Positions 36,405 through 45,363 of a DNA stretch of 64,000 nt are shown here, in pieces. Source of the DNA: JBMTVN01 sp046047235 (GTDB lineage: Bacteria; Verrucomicrobiota; Verrucomicrobiia; Limisphaerales; JAHDYP01); the NCBI GenBank assembly GCA_046047235.1, contig JBJOII010000001.1:62001-126000 (forward strand), in the 5' to 3' direction. Numbering within the stretch: the first letter of the stretch is position 1; the number at the start of each line of letters is the position of its first letter. The notes beneath the pieces are model-generated. The model did not search any database and was not told the DNA's origin. It saw nothing but the letters and a program-made list of their open reading frames with translations. Both the position numbers and the translations under genes were made by a program.

Positions 36405-39071
36405 TTAGCGCAGGGAGTCGAACCATGCGGCCATGGCCATGAAGGAGGGAATGGCGCAGTCGCCATGGCCCGCGGACGGACTGGGATCCAGCAACTCGAC
36501 GCTCGGCGCCCCATTGGCCTGCAGGCCCGCGAGGGCGACGACCGAATTCTCATAGGGAACGTCCATGTCGCTGAGACAATGCCACATGCGGATGGGAGCC
36601 AGGGAGGCCCAGTCGTAGAGATCATTGTCGGCCAGAGCCAGGCGCAGGGGGTGCTGAGGATCGTCCAGCACGGCCTGCATCACCTCCGGTTTGAAGATCA
36701 GGGTGGCGTTGGAAGGCATGGCCGCGTTGATGTCAGCGCTGGAAGCCCTCGCCTCCAGCAGCGGGGGCAGCGTCGTGGCATAGGGCTCCGCCAGCCAGTC
36801 AGCCCAGCTGTTCGTGATCTGATAGACCGATTGATAGGCAGCCAGGAAGTAGGCCACGTAGTACGGGTTGGGCAGCGGACGGCCCGACATGAAGTCATCC
36901 AGCGTTGTTCCGGAGAGATCATGGGCTCCCGCCATCGGGGCGGAAGCTCTCACCGTGAACTCGCTGGGGTAGTAGGTTTCGAGTTCTCGATGCAGCGCCA
37001 TCGTCGCGTGCCCGCCCTGGGAATAGCCGCAAAGATAGAGCTGACCGTCGAAACTGACACCGTTGGTGGACGCCCAGGCGCGTGCGGCCCGCAGCAGATC
37101 GATAGCTGAGGTAGCCTCGGACCGGGCATGGTGATACGGGTGAAAGCCCGGCGAACCGCCGAGCCCCAGAAAATCAGGAAGTACGGTGGCATATCCCTGC
37201 GAGGCCAGACCCACGCCGGGAATGCTCTGTTGCAAATCCATGGACGGCACATCGTTCGTTTCCATCACGGTCCCATGCTGGTAACTGGCGAGCGGCAGCG
37301 GACCGCTTTGGCCCTGCGGCAGAGCCAGAAGACCGGTGGCTTCAGTCCGCGCACCCCAGGGATCAATGGTCTCGTAACGGACTGTGTAGGTGTCCACCCC
37401 ATACCGGGGCGTGACGCTGATGCCCGCCAGATTGAACATAAAGGTGATCTGAAAGGTGCTGTAGCTGGAGGACTTGGTTACGGCGAGCACTCGACCACGC
37501 TCTGCCGCAGGCACTGCCAATAAGCGAAAAAAAAGCGGGCCCTCGCCCGAATCCACCACCACCTCCGTTCCTGCCACCGGCCAGGGCTCCCCGCACGTGG
37601 CCAGGGTCCAGAGCCCGCCCTCGAGTCGAATGTTCGACTGGACGGTGTAGTCGTAGCCTGGATCCGACGGTGTCCAGTTCAACTGCACCCCTTCCGGGGT
37701 CCGCTGCAGGCCGTCGATCACCGGCTGCAGGACACCATATTCCAACGCGCCAATGGAGGGGGGGCTGCCGTAACACCGGTTGACGTTGTCGGCCCCTACT
37801 CCCTCCACCGCCGTGCCTTGTCCCCGGGCTGGACTGGACGGGCCGATGCCATAATCGCGTTGCGCTGCGTTGCGAAACTCCGGGTTCTGTCCCACCACCG
37901 GGTTAGTCTCGACCACTGGCAGGCTCGGGGTGGATTGGGCCGGATCGGCAGGCGCAAACCACAGGTTGTTGGAGAAGGTGAAGGTCGCCGCGGCCACGTT
38001 CGGACCGACGTTCACGGACCTGCCGGCCGCCTCGGGGGAGTAGTAAACCAGGTTGTTCAAAAACTGCCCGTCAGAACATGGTGCGAAGGCGTAGTCGGGT
38101 GTGCTCAGAGTCTCCTGCAGAATGCGCACTACCCAGGTCCCGGGATCGATGATGGTGTTGTTCGCCACCACGCATCCCATGCTGCCCACAAAGGCAATGG
38201 GTGCCGAGGACCCCTCAAAGACATTTGCCGTGACCACAATGTTCCGGGCCTCGGCGTTGGGCTCACTGGTAGAGAGCGGCGGACGAAAGAACTCGAAACC
38301 GGTAGAGCCCCCGATGTTAATCGCCCGCTCCCCGCCGTCCCTGAACCGGTTTTGGGTGATCTCAATGTTGAGACTTCCACCCTTGCATTGGATCGAATTG
38401 CTGCCCATGGCGTCGAAGGCACATCGGGCAATGACTCCGGCATGGCAACCCACGTGGTCGATACCACTGCCGCCCGCACTGCCGTTGGCAAATGTGCAGT
38501 CCAAGACCCAGTAGTCATCCAATCCGGATAACTTCAGACAGTCATGGTTACCCCCGGTGCCGATGTCATGGATGGCCAGGTTGCGGAACAGGACGTAGCG
38601 CGTGGCGTCCGGGTTGCCCACCTCACCGCCGTCATCGCAGTTGATGCCGTTCACCTGAGCCCCGGTTACCTCCAGATGCTCCAGCACAAGGTAACGCACG
38701 CGTGAAAGCTGCAGCCCCGTGTTGCCACCCGAAAGAACCGGCCGTTCCCGCCCGGGCACGCCTCCGATCCAGACCGGCGCATCGGCATTGCCCGATAGCC
38801 CGGCAAGATGGATATCGCCGGCGTAGGTGCCGGGCAACATCCGCACCGCCGTGCCCGACGTGATCCCCTGCACCGCCCGCTGCAGGGTTTGGTACGGCGC
38901 CGCCTCGCTCCCGTTCCCGCTGGCGTCACTGCCATCCACCGCCACAAACACTTCCCGCAACGGCGTCGTCCCGTCGGCGAAGGTGACAAACTCCCGGCAG
39001 GGCTCAGCCAGGGCGCCCAGACTGGCCTGCAGAAGGAAAAGACACGCTACCCATCTCGTCGTCACATACAT
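36405..39071 (-). CDS. Secreted beta-helix protein fused to a lipase-like alpha/beta hydrolase
   Basis: 888 residues from the ATG at 39071, which opens a signal peptide (MYVTTRWVACLFLLQASLGALA). Residues ~35-430 are a right-handed parallel beta-helix of the pectate-lyase/DUF1565 kind (APYQTLQRAVQGITSGT, then repeated short strands with N-x-F/I-x-N turns). Residues ~435-515 form an Ig-like linker (YDYTVQSNIRLEGG ... LFFRLLAVP). Residues ~520-888 are an alpha/beta hydrolase like secretory lipases: LASYQHGTVMETNDVP, nucleophile elbow GYSQGG with Ser near 684, a candidate acid in LSDMDVP, and a candidate His in GHGDCAIPSF. The combination suggests a carbohydrate-bound esterase (for example a methyl- or acetyl-ester substrate), which is inference. 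Confidence 0.8.
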   Translation of the reverse strand: MYVTTRWVACLFLLQASLGALAEPCREFVTFADGTTPLREVFVAVDGSDASGNGSEAAPYQTLQRAVQGITSGTAVRMLPGTYAGDIHLAGLSGNADAPVWIGGVPGRERPVLSGGNTGLQLSRVRYLVLEHLEVTGAQVNGINCDDGGEVGNPDATRYVLFRNLAIHDIGTGGNHDCLKLSGLDDYWVLDCTFANGSAGGSGIDHVGCHAGVIARCAFDAMGSNSIQCKGGSLNIEITQNRFRDGGERAINIGGSTGFEFFRPPLSTSEPNAEARNIVVTANVFEGSSAPIAFVGSMGCVVANNTIIDPGTWVVRILQETLSTPDYAFAPCSDGQFLNNLVYYSPEAAGRSVNVGPNVAAATFTFSNNLWFAPADPAQSTPSLPVVETNPVVGQNPEFRNAAQRDYGIGPSSPARGQGTAVEGVGADNVNRCYGSPPSIGALEYGVLQPVIDGLQRTPEGVQLNWTPSDPGYDYTVQSNIRLEGGLWTLATCGEPWPVAGTEVVVDSGEGPLFFRLLAVPAAERGRVLAVTKSSSYSTFQITFMFNLAGISVTPRYGVDTYTVRYETIDPWGARTEATGLLALPQGQSGPLPLASYQHGTVMETNDVPSMDLQQSIPGVGLASQGYATVLPDFLGLGGSPGFHPYHHARSEATSAIDLLRAARAWASTNGVSFDGQLYLCGYSQGGHATMALHRELETYYPSEFTVRASAPMAGAHDLSGTTLDDFMSGRPLPNPYYVAYFLAAYQSVYQITNSWADWLAEPYATTLPPLLEARASSADINAAMPSNATLIFKPEVMQAVLDDPQHPLRLALADNDLYDWASLAPIRMWHCLSDMDVPYENSVVALAGLQANGAPSVELLDPSPSAGHGDCAIPSFMAMAAWFDSLR

Positions 39072-39178
39072 GGCAGCATCATCCACAGTCCCCTTGGACA
39101 GCACAACCACGGATCTGCGCGGCACCCCGAGTCGGCGCCCGCACTCAAGCCAGCCCCCACCACCGTTGGCTGAGGCGC

Positions 39179-40333
39179 CTAGCCGCCCAACAGCGCCAGG
39201 AAAACACCGGCCGCCACAGCCGACCCAATCACGCCCGCCACGTTCGGCCCCATGGCCGCCATCAGGGGATTCACCCGGCCATCGGTTTCGTTGGAAACGT
39301 AGGTCTGCACCACGCGGGCCGCCATGGGCACCGCGGACACACCCGCCGCACCGATACACGGGTTCATCTTGCTGCCCTCAGGCAGGAACAGGTTGAGGAA
39401 CTTGGCGAACGCCACACCCCCAAACGTGCTGAAACTGAAGGCCACCATGCCCAGGACCAGGATGAAGAGCGTCCGTGCCTGTAAAAAGCCGTTCCCCTCC
39501 ATTGTCGAACCCACAGTCAGACCCAGAAAGATGGTCACGATGTTGATCAGAGCCCCGCCGGCTACGCCGCTCAAGCGGTCCGTCACACCGGATTCGCGCA
39601 GTAGATTACCGAACATCAACATGCCCAGTAACGGCGCACAGCTCGGGATAAACAGCGCCGCCAGCACACATGTGATGATCGGAAAGGCGATCACCGCCGT
39701 CTGCGAAACCTGCATGGCCTGGGGCATGTCGATCGACCTTTCCTTCGGAGTCGTCAAAAAGCGAATAATCGGCGGCTGAATCACCGGCACCAACGCCATG
39801 TAACTGTAGGCCGCCACCGCCACCGCACCGAGAAGATGCGGCGCCAGCTTCGAAGTCAGGAAAATCGTGGTCGGACCGTCCGCCCCACCAATGATCCCAA
39901 TCGATGCCGCCTCCTGAAGGGTGAAGCCAAACAGGTAATGCGCCCCCAGCGCGGCAATAAAAATACCCAGCTGCGCTGAGGCCCCCAGCAGGAAAGTGAT
40001 GGGCCGGCTCAGTAGCGGACGGAAATCCGTGAGGGCACCGACACCCAGAAAGATCACCGGCGGCAACAGCTCCGTCTTGATGCCCGCATTGTAGATCAGC
40101 TGCAGCAACGGCACATGCGAAGCGTCCTTCGGAAACTCTCCCGAGCTGTTGAGTTCGGCCAGGGGAATGTTCGCCAGAATCGCCCCGAACCCGATGGGGA
40201 TCAGCAGCAAAGGCTCAAAACCCTTCTTGATCGCAAGGAAGATCAGCAGCCCCCCCACGCCAAACATCACGGCATTCTGCCACGACAACTGCAGCAAGCC
40301 GGCCTGATCAATCAGCTTTTGCCAAACCTCCAT
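39179..40333 (-). CDS. oadB: Sodium-pumping decarboxylase, beta subunit
   Basis: 384 residues, a very hydrophobic membrane protein of the OadB/GcdB/MmdB family, which couples decarboxylation of carboxybiotin to Na+ export. Landmarks are VIFLGVGALTDFRPLLS, the conserved IGIIGGADGPTTIFL with the Asp essential in homologues, GNLLRESGVTDRL, and the C-terminal NPCIGAAGVSAVPMAARV block. It follows oadA by 4 bp. The alpha subunit decides the substrate. Confidence 0.93.
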   Translation of the reverse strand: MEVWQKLIDQAGLLQLSWQNAVMFGVGGLLIFLAIKKGFEPLLLIPIGFGAILANIPLAELNSSGEFPKDASHVPLLQLIYNAGIKTELLPPVIFLGVGALTDFRPLLSRPITFLLGASAQLGIFIAALGAHYLFGFTLQEAASIGIIGGADGPTTIFLTSKLAPHLLGAVAVAAYSYMALVPVIQPPIIRFLTTPKERSIDMPQAMQVSQTAVIAFPIITCVLAALFIPSCAPLLGMLMFGNLLRESGVTDRLSGVAGGALINIVTIFLGLTVGSTMEGNGFLQARTLFILVLGMVAFSFSTFGGVAFAKFLNLFLPEGSKMNPCIGAAGVSAVPMAARVVQTYVSNETDGRVNPLMAAMGPNVAGVIGSAVAAGVFLALLGG

Positions 40334-40337
40334 GCTC

Positions 40338-42155
40338 TTATGCCTCCAAAGTCAAAATGGGAACACCCTTCGAAACCACCGAACCCAGCGTGGCATCAAC
40401 ACTCAACACCCGGCCATCGCAGGGCGCCTTCACATCGTGCTTGGCCTTCATGGCCTCCACCGCCGCCAGCACCTGTCCCTTCTTCACAGAATCCCCCGCG
40501 CGCACCTTGATCTCCACCAGCTCCACCTTGCCCTCAAACGGCGAGAACACCGGAACGGATTTACCACCCGGGGAAGCGCCCGCCGTCGGCGCCGAAGACG
40601 CCGCCACCTGCGGAGGTTCGATGGTCACCTGGAACTTCCGCTTCTTGCCCCCTTCGGTCACCTCAATGGTGGTGTTAAAGGGTGCCGTCGGCATGGCGGC
40701 ACCTGACTTCGCCGGCACAGCCTCCTTCGCCTTCAAGGGCAGTGAAATCTTCGGCCGACCTTCCAGCAGCCGAATGCCCTCGTTGAGTTCCATGTCCTTC
40801 CCCGGCACGGCTGCGGCCGCCACCAGAAACACATTCTCGTCGTTTACCGCCAGGTTGCGCTTCTTCAGCTCATCCGTGGCGCGCTGCACGTTGTCCGGCG
40901 CAGCCTCCAGTGGATCACCGGTAAACGGCTCCTTCTTCAGCTGCTCGGCCGCAGCCTTCACCACCACCGGATCGGGATCAATCGGCGGCCGACCAAAATA
41001 GCCCAGCACAGAATTTCCGTAGCCCGCCTCGATCTTCTTCCAGCGCCCGTGCAGCACGTTGTTGAACGCCTGCAGCCAGTACTGCTGGCTGCCCGGAGTC
41101 ACGCTCGTCCACGCACCCCCGGCACGCACCACCTCAGGAAACTCAGCCAGCACCTCGCCATACTTGTGCAGGATGCCCGCCTCCTTCATCATGTGCACGT
41201 TCGGCCCAATCGCACCGCCCGGCATCGGGAAACCCACCACCCGCGCATCACAGGTCGTGGTCACCGGATTAAATTCATACTCCGCCAACCCCTCCTCCAA
41301 AAGCTTCTCTACCTCAGCCAGCTTCCCGGCATCCACGTCCAGCTCATACCCCGTACCCTTCAACGCATGCGCCATCGCCCGGATATCCGGCTGCACGGTG
41401 CCGGAGGCCAACGGCCGAATGGAAAGATCAATGCCATCCACCCCGCCCGCAATCCCCGCCATGTAACACGCTATCCCCATCGACGCCGTGTCGTGCGTGT
41501 GCTGCCAAATCAACACATCCGGCCCCAGCAACTCCCGCAAACCCTTCGCCGTCTCATAACACGTCCGGGGATCCGTCGTGCCCGAAGCATCCTTCATGCA
41601 CACGGAATCAAACTTCACACCGGTCTTCAGAAACCGGCGCATCACGTCCACGTAAAAGTCTGCCGTATGCACCTTGTCGGACTGGAAAGGCAAACCCATC
41701 AGCGCAATACACACCTGATGATGCATCCCCGCATCCACGATCGGCTTGCCGGTCCGCGCCAGATTCTCGACGTCGTTCATGAAGTCGAAATTCCGGTCCC
41801 ACGTGGTGCCGTGCTTCTTCATCAACCGCCCTTGAAGCTCCAAGGCGGACACCCGCTGCGAGGTCAGTGACACGCCCGAGACCGAACGCGTCAGAATCTG
41901 CAGGTCCGCCTCCGGCCCCACGCAGTCCCGCATCTTGTCCATGCAGTCAAAAGGACTCTCCCCGACATAAAAATAGGGCGCCTGATATCGGGCGCCCCCG
42001 CCGAACTCAAAATGTCGAATCCCGGCCGCCGCAGCAGCCTTCATGGACGGCAGAACATCTGCCACCCGAACCCGGCCGCCAAAACAACTCTGCAGGCCAT
42101 CGCGAAACGGGGTGAACATCACCCGGATGGTTTTCTTCTTTTCAGTAAAAAGCAT
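40338..42155 (-). CDS. oadA: Oxaloacetate decarboxylase/carboxyltransferase alpha subunit with biotin domain
   Basis: 605 residues. The N-terminal TIM-barrel carboxyltransferase domain shows FTPFRDGLQSCFG, the Lys/Asp metal-site region CMKDASGTTDP, and IWQHTHDTASMG with the metal-binding histidines. A conserved central domain follows, then a Pro/Ala-rich linker and the C-terminal biotinyl domain, with Lys570 in EAMKAKHDV as the biotin site. It transfers CO2 from a beta-keto acid to biotin, then OadB releases it and pumps Na+. The opening FTPFRDG differs slightly from the usual RDAHQSL-type motif of pyruvate carboxylase relatives, so glutaconyl- or other substrates cannot be excluded. It lies between oadG (31 bp) and oadB (4 bp). 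Confidence 0.88.
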   Translation of the reverse strand: MLFTEKKKTIRVMFTPFRDGLQSCFGGRVRVADVLPSMKAAAAAGIRHFEFGGGARYQAPYFYVGESPFDCMDKMRDCVGPEADLQILTRSVSGVSLTSQRVSALELQGRLMKKHGTTWDRNFDFMNDVENLARTGKPIVDAGMHHQVCIALMGLPFQSDKVHTADFYVDVMRRFLKTGVKFDSVCMKDASGTTDPRTCYETAKGLRELLGPDVLIWQHTHDTASMGIACYMAGIAGGVDGIDLSIRPLASGTVQPDIRAMAHALKGTGYELDVDAGKLAEVEKLLEEGLAEYEFNPVTTTCDARVVGFPMPGGAIGPNVHMMKEAGILHKYGEVLAEFPEVVRAGGAWTSVTPGSQQYWLQAFNNVLHGRWKKIEAGYGNSVLGYFGRPPIDPDPVVVKAAAEQLKKEPFTGDPLEAAPDNVQRATDELKKRNLAVNDENVFLVAAAAVPGKDMELNEGIRLLEGRPKISLPLKAKEAVPAKSGAAMPTAPFNTTIEVTEGGKKRKFQVTIEPPQVAASSAPTAGASPGGKSVPVFSPFEGKVELVEIKVRAGDSVKKGQVLAAVEAMKAKHDVKAPCDGRVLSVDATLGSVVSKGVPILTLEA

Positions 42156-42186
42156 GGCGCACAATCAATGTGGTTTTTCGCGACGA

Positions 42187-42396
42187 TTATTCCTTCAGCT
42201 CCACCCGGGTCACCCGCGCTCCAGGAAAAGCCTGTGATACCGCCTCATCCATCGCCTTCATCAAGCCCGTATCCGACTCCGGCGAATTGTCCGGCAACAG
42301 GGAGGTCAGCACCCGGATCATCAGGCTCAGCAACATCAGCAGACCCATCACCGCCACAAAGGCGATCCCGCATGTCGTCAATAATTCTGTCTGCAT
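42187..42396 (-). CDS. oadG: Sodium-pumping decarboxylase, gamma subunit (OadG-like)
   Basis: 69 residues: one membrane helix (about 8-31, CGIAFVAVMGLLMLLSLMIRV) followed by a charged cytoplasmic tail. This is the usual size and layout of OadG, which holds the alpha and beta subunits together. The assignment relies on position directly before oadA and oadB and on topology, since the family is poorly conserved. A 136-bp gap separates it from the upstream ligase gene and includes an AT-rich stretch (about 42425-42470) that could hold a promoter. Confidence 0.75.
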   Translation of the reverse strand: MQTELLTTCGIAFVAVMGLLMLLSLMIRVLTSLLPDNSPESDTGLMKAMDEAVSQAFPGARVTRVELKE

Positions 42397-42532
42397 GGCT
42401 TAAATCGGACGGCAAAAGTGACGAGGATGCTAATGATGACTACCAGTAAAAATAAACGAAAAAGTCAGAAAACCGCTTTCCGCCTAACCTGAAGCCCTGA
42501 GGAACCTCCACTTTTCCAAAGTTGAAACCGAC

Positions 42533-43489
42533 CTAAACCCCGAAGCGCCGGCAGTCCTCCGCAAACGCCAGCCGCCCCTCCATCACCACATCCTCACAGC
42601 CCTCCAGCTTAAGTGACAGATCCGGACCTATCCCCTCCAGCGCCCCGCAGGCAATCGGTTGTTCCCGGGACACGTCCCGAGTCTGCTTGGACCAGATTTT
42701 CACCTCACGTCCAATGCAGGCCGAGCGCCGGGCGTATTCCCGAACCAGCAGAGCCGCACCACCCGCTCCCAACCGCTCCACCCAGTTGACCAGCCCTCGC
42801 AATAACGCAAACAGGGCATGCTCAACCGTCCACTCGGCCTGCGGGAAAATCTGCCGCAACGAAGTCGCCTGCGGCACAAACACATTCCCCGGAACCTCGG
42901 GAATGGTCTCCACGTTGGCGCCAATCCCGAACAGCAAACCCTCCAACCGAGAGCCTTCCACCTCCGAAACAGCGATCGAACCCGCCAGCTTCCGCCCTCG
43001 TACAAACACATCGTTGACCCACCTGATCCCCGTCCGCTCCGATGGATCTGCCTGTATACCAAAGGCATCCATCACCGCCAAGGTTGGCAGAACCGGGATC
43101 GCCCCCAAGGTGTCCGAAGCATCCATATCCACCTGAAAGAACACCGTCAGATGCAAATTGCCCGCCAGCGCCACCCACGGACGCCCCCCCTGGCCATGAA
43201 AATTCGACCCCTCCAAGGCCACCGCGACCAGACACCTTGGCAGCTCCACACCTTCAAGGATTAACTCGTGGATCGCGTCAAACTGCGAAACCGCCGAATA
43301 ACTCACCATCACCCCCAACTCCTCCGGCAAACCCATGTCCCGCGCAAAAACCTCCCACGGCTGGTCCTCCCCAGCCAACGCCCGCCATACCCGCTCCTCC
43401 CTCGACCGCATCGGGATACAATGCCGCCCGGCATCCGCAAACACCCGCCACTCCGACAAAACCGCCGCTGAGTCTGTAAGGAACCGCAT
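42533..43489 (-). CDS. Biotin-protein ligase-like protein (BirA/LplA fold)
   Basis: 318 residues from the ATG at 43489. The catalytic core resembles class-I biotin ligases: ALEGSNFHGQGGRPWVALAGNLHLTVFF stands where BirA has its GRGRxGRxW biotin/adenylate loop, RWVNDVFVRGRKLAGSIAV corresponds to KWPNDI...KIAGIL with the catalytic-type lysine, and FGIGANVE matches GIGxNV. The loop is altered (HGQGGRPW), and the ~90-residue N-terminus is not a helix-turn-helix. Its position one gene upstream of the biotinylated oadA strongly suggests that it biotinylates OadA. It could be a dedicated ligase alongside a housekeeping BirA elsewhere. Confidence 0.75.
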   Translation of the reverse strand: MRFLTDSAAVLSEWRVFADAGRHCIPMRSREERVWRALAGEDQPWEVFARDMGLPEELGVMVSYSAVSQFDAIHELILEGVELPRCLVAVALEGSNFHGQGGRPWVALAGNLHLTVFFQVDMDASDTLGAIPVLPTLAVMDAFGIQADPSERTGIRWVNDVFVRGRKLAGSIAVSEVEGSRLEGLLFGIGANVETIPEVPGNVFVPQATSLRQIFPQAEWTVEHALFALLRGLVNWVERLGAGGAALLVREYARRSACIGREVKIWSKQTRDVSREQPIACGALEGIGPDLSLKLEGCEDVVMEGRLAFAEDCRRFGV

Positions 43490-43619
43490 AAGCCTAACCC
43501 GCCACCCCCAAAATCCCACGGGCATCGAGCGTCCGGACAACGCACAAAGGGGTGAATGGCGTCATTAATGTATACGATATCAACATTAAACGCACGACAA
43601 TATAACTAATTATTGCTCG

Positions 43620-43982
43620 TCACCGTTCCTCAGGCCATTGCCGAAACACAACGCACACACCGGTCGGGTCCAGCAACGAAAACTCCAACGCGCCCCACGG
43701 GCGCTTCGTAACCTGCGGCAGGTTCGGATGCAACAGGTCGGGCCGACGCCGCGAAATGTCCTCCTGCAGGCCATGGATGTCGTCGGTTTCGATAGCGATC
43801 TCCGGACGGTCCTTGGCGGCGTACTCCGGACTTTCCACCACGTAGGCCTTGGCACCATCCCGCGCCACGACCGCGATGGACTGATCCTGGTAGCGGATCT
43901 CGAACCCCAGACCGTTCACGAACAGATCCAAACCTTCTTCCATCTGGTTGAAAAAGACCTTGGGGATCAAACAAATCATCAT
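43620..43982 (-). CDS. VOC/glyoxalase-like protein
   Basis: 120 residues forming a single beta-alpha-beta-beta-beta module pair: IPKVFFNQMEEGLDLFVNGL, VVARDGAKAYVVES, EIAIETDDIHGL and GALEFSLLDPTGVCVVFRQW. The last strand supplies the FxDPxG signature of vicinal-oxygen-chelate proteins. The ribosome site GGAG lies about 9 bp upstream of the start. VOC proteins include dioxygenases, isomerases and resistance proteins; no substrate can be assigned. It is the fourth gene of a leftward group, 30 bp after the cupin gene. Confidence 0.8.
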   Translation of the reverse strand: MMICLIPKVFFNQMEEGLDLFVNGLGFEIRYQDQSIAVVARDGAKAYVVESPEYAAKDRPEIAIETDDIHGLQEDISRRRPDLLHPNLPQVTKRPWGALEFSLLDPTGVCVVFRQWPEER

Positions 43983-44012
43983 GGCTCAATTCTCCTGGTG
44001 CCGGACCTCGGG

Positions 44013-44438
44013 CTAAACGGTTTTCGCTTCATCAGCACCGGATGCCTCGAAATGCAGCGCCAGCCAGACGGCGTCCCGGCTTGTGCGCATGACCCGATGC
44101 CTCAGCCGCTGCGGAATCAACAGGGCATCCCCCCCCGTGAGATCCAGCCGTCCAGCTTCAAACTCCAGCACTGCCGTGCCCCGCACCAACACCACCCACT
44201 CAGGTTGCTCCTGGTCATACCAAAACCCCGGGTCACTCCCTGCCCCAAAGGAGACAATCTGCTCCAACCTGAAACCACCGCCTTCAAGCAGGGGCACCAG
44301 CACCTCACCCCGGCCTGTATCGGCCAGCGCAAATAGAGATCTCACCTCCGGTAACATGTCGGTCAGCATTGGATCGAATTCCCGCGCACCATTCCACCCC
44401 AAATCACACCCAGCCACAGAATGTCGCTTATGCGACAT
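44013..44438 (-). CDS. Cupin-domain protein
   Basis: 141 residues. A cupin barrel is clear from about residue 65: PEWVVLVRGTAVLEFEAG (motif 1 region, with the usual His replaced around EQPEW), LTGGDALLIPQRLRHRV (motif 2, His retained) and AVWLALHFE. The first ~25 residues are not family-like, and later starts at 44369 or 44357 are possible, but 44438 sits only 2 bp after the HAD stop codon. Metal binding may be weakened because motif 1 lacks an evident HxH pair. Function unknown. Confidence 0.78.
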   Translation of the reverse strand: MSHKRHSVAGCDLGWNGAREFDPMLTDMLPEVRSLFALADTGRGEVLVPLLEGGGFRLEQIVSFGAGSDPGFWYDQEQPEWVVLVRGTAVLEFEAGRLDLTGGDALLIPQRLRHRVMRTSRDAVWLALHFEASGADEAKTV

Positions 44439-44440
44439 TC

Positions 44441-45079
44441 TCAGCAGACCCGAAGAACGGCTGGGAGCTCGTTGAAGGAGTGAACAAGGAATGAGGCCAA
44501 GGGGGTCGGGACGACCCCAGGGCGAAGGGTTTGGACGGTCCGAATCCCCATGCGAATGCCAGCGGCAATTTCGGAGTCGGCATTATCCCCAACCACCAGC
44601 ACGTCTTCCGGAGTCAAACTATGCCGCGAGAGGATGCTCTCGAAACAGCCCTGCTTGCCGAGTCGACCCGGCTCGTCGATGGCATCCACGATCAACTCCT
44701 CGAAGTCGCCCCCGAGACCCAGCGCACGGAACTTGCTCTCCTGCAGGCGGCGGAATCCCGATGTCACCACGAACTTGGATGGGCCCAATGCACGCAGCGC
44801 TGGAAGATCCCCATAGCCTTTCAGCGGTCCGGGTACTTCCAGCCAGATGGAGGCCTCCCAACCGGCCGTGAGCATCTCCCGCGAAAAGCCGTGCCGCTCG
44901 GCCACCCAATCCAATGGATGACGCCACATATCCTCAAAGGCGGCGGCGAGAACCTGTTCAGTTACACCGCAGGAATTCGCCTCCCGGATCGCATCGAACA
45001 CCGGTTCAAAAAACGGCCGGCCCGGTTCATCGGCGGCAGCTATGCAGTTGTCGAGATCGAGGATCAGGGCACGAATCAT
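44441..45079 (-). CDS. HAD-superfamily hydrolase
   Basis: 212 residues from the ATG at 45079. Motif I is LILDLDNCIA, with the nucleophile and general-acid aspartates; motif II is FVVTSG; the motif III/IV region is LVVGDNADSEIAAG. A helical cap of ~80 residues lies between motifs I and II, typical of phosphatases and beta-phosphoglucomutase-like enzymes. A GTG at 45121 overlaps the upstream stop as GTGA and would add 14 residues (Cys/His-rich), so translational coupling from the zinc-ribbon gene is possible. Substrate unknown. Confidence 0.82.
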   Translation of the reverse strand: MIRALILDLDNCIAAADEPGRPFFEPVFDAIREANSCGVTEQVLAAAFEDMWRHPLDWVAERHGFSREMLTAGWEASIWLEVPGPLKGYGDLPALRALGPSKFVVTSGFRRLQESKFRALGLGGDFEELIVDAIDEPGRLGKQGCFESILSRHSLTPEDVLVVGDNADSEIAAGIRMGIRTVQTLRPGVVPTPLASFLVHSFNELPAVLRVC

Positions 45080-45117
45080 CGGAGGAGGCTGGTGGTGACC
45101 GCACTGCTCGCAACCGG

Positions 45118-45363
45118 TCACACCTCTTCGGGGCGTCGGGCAAAGAACTCGAGATGACTACAGGTCGCACATTCCAGCGCATACCCCTCGATGATGGGTT
45201 TGAACCTCGTGCCCATCATGCCATAGCCATGCCACCTGAAGCCGTGCCCCCCGCACTGGGAGCAGGCCACCTGCCGCCCTCCCACCTGAAACTCCAATGG
45301 CCGGGCCATCTCGGTCATCGCTGCCTTCACCGCTCTTCGAACTGCTGAACCTGCATTGCTCAT
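45118..45363 (-). CDS. Small zinc-ribbon protein (81 aa)
   Basis: From the ATG at 45363 the protein has a helical N-terminal third and a zinc ribbon formed by ACSQCGGHGF and LECATCSHLEFF, two CxxC pairs about 30 residues apart. An earlier in-frame start at 45450 would add 29 residues that look non-coding. Similar proteins are described as zinc-ribbon or nucleotide-binding proteins of unknown role. It is the first gene of the leftward group zinc ribbon - HAD - cupin - VOC. Confidence 0.65.
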   Translation of the reverse strand: MSNAGSAVRRAVKAAMTEMARPLEFQVGGRQVACSQCGGHGFRWHGYGMMGTRFKPIIEGYALECATCSHLEFFARRPEEV

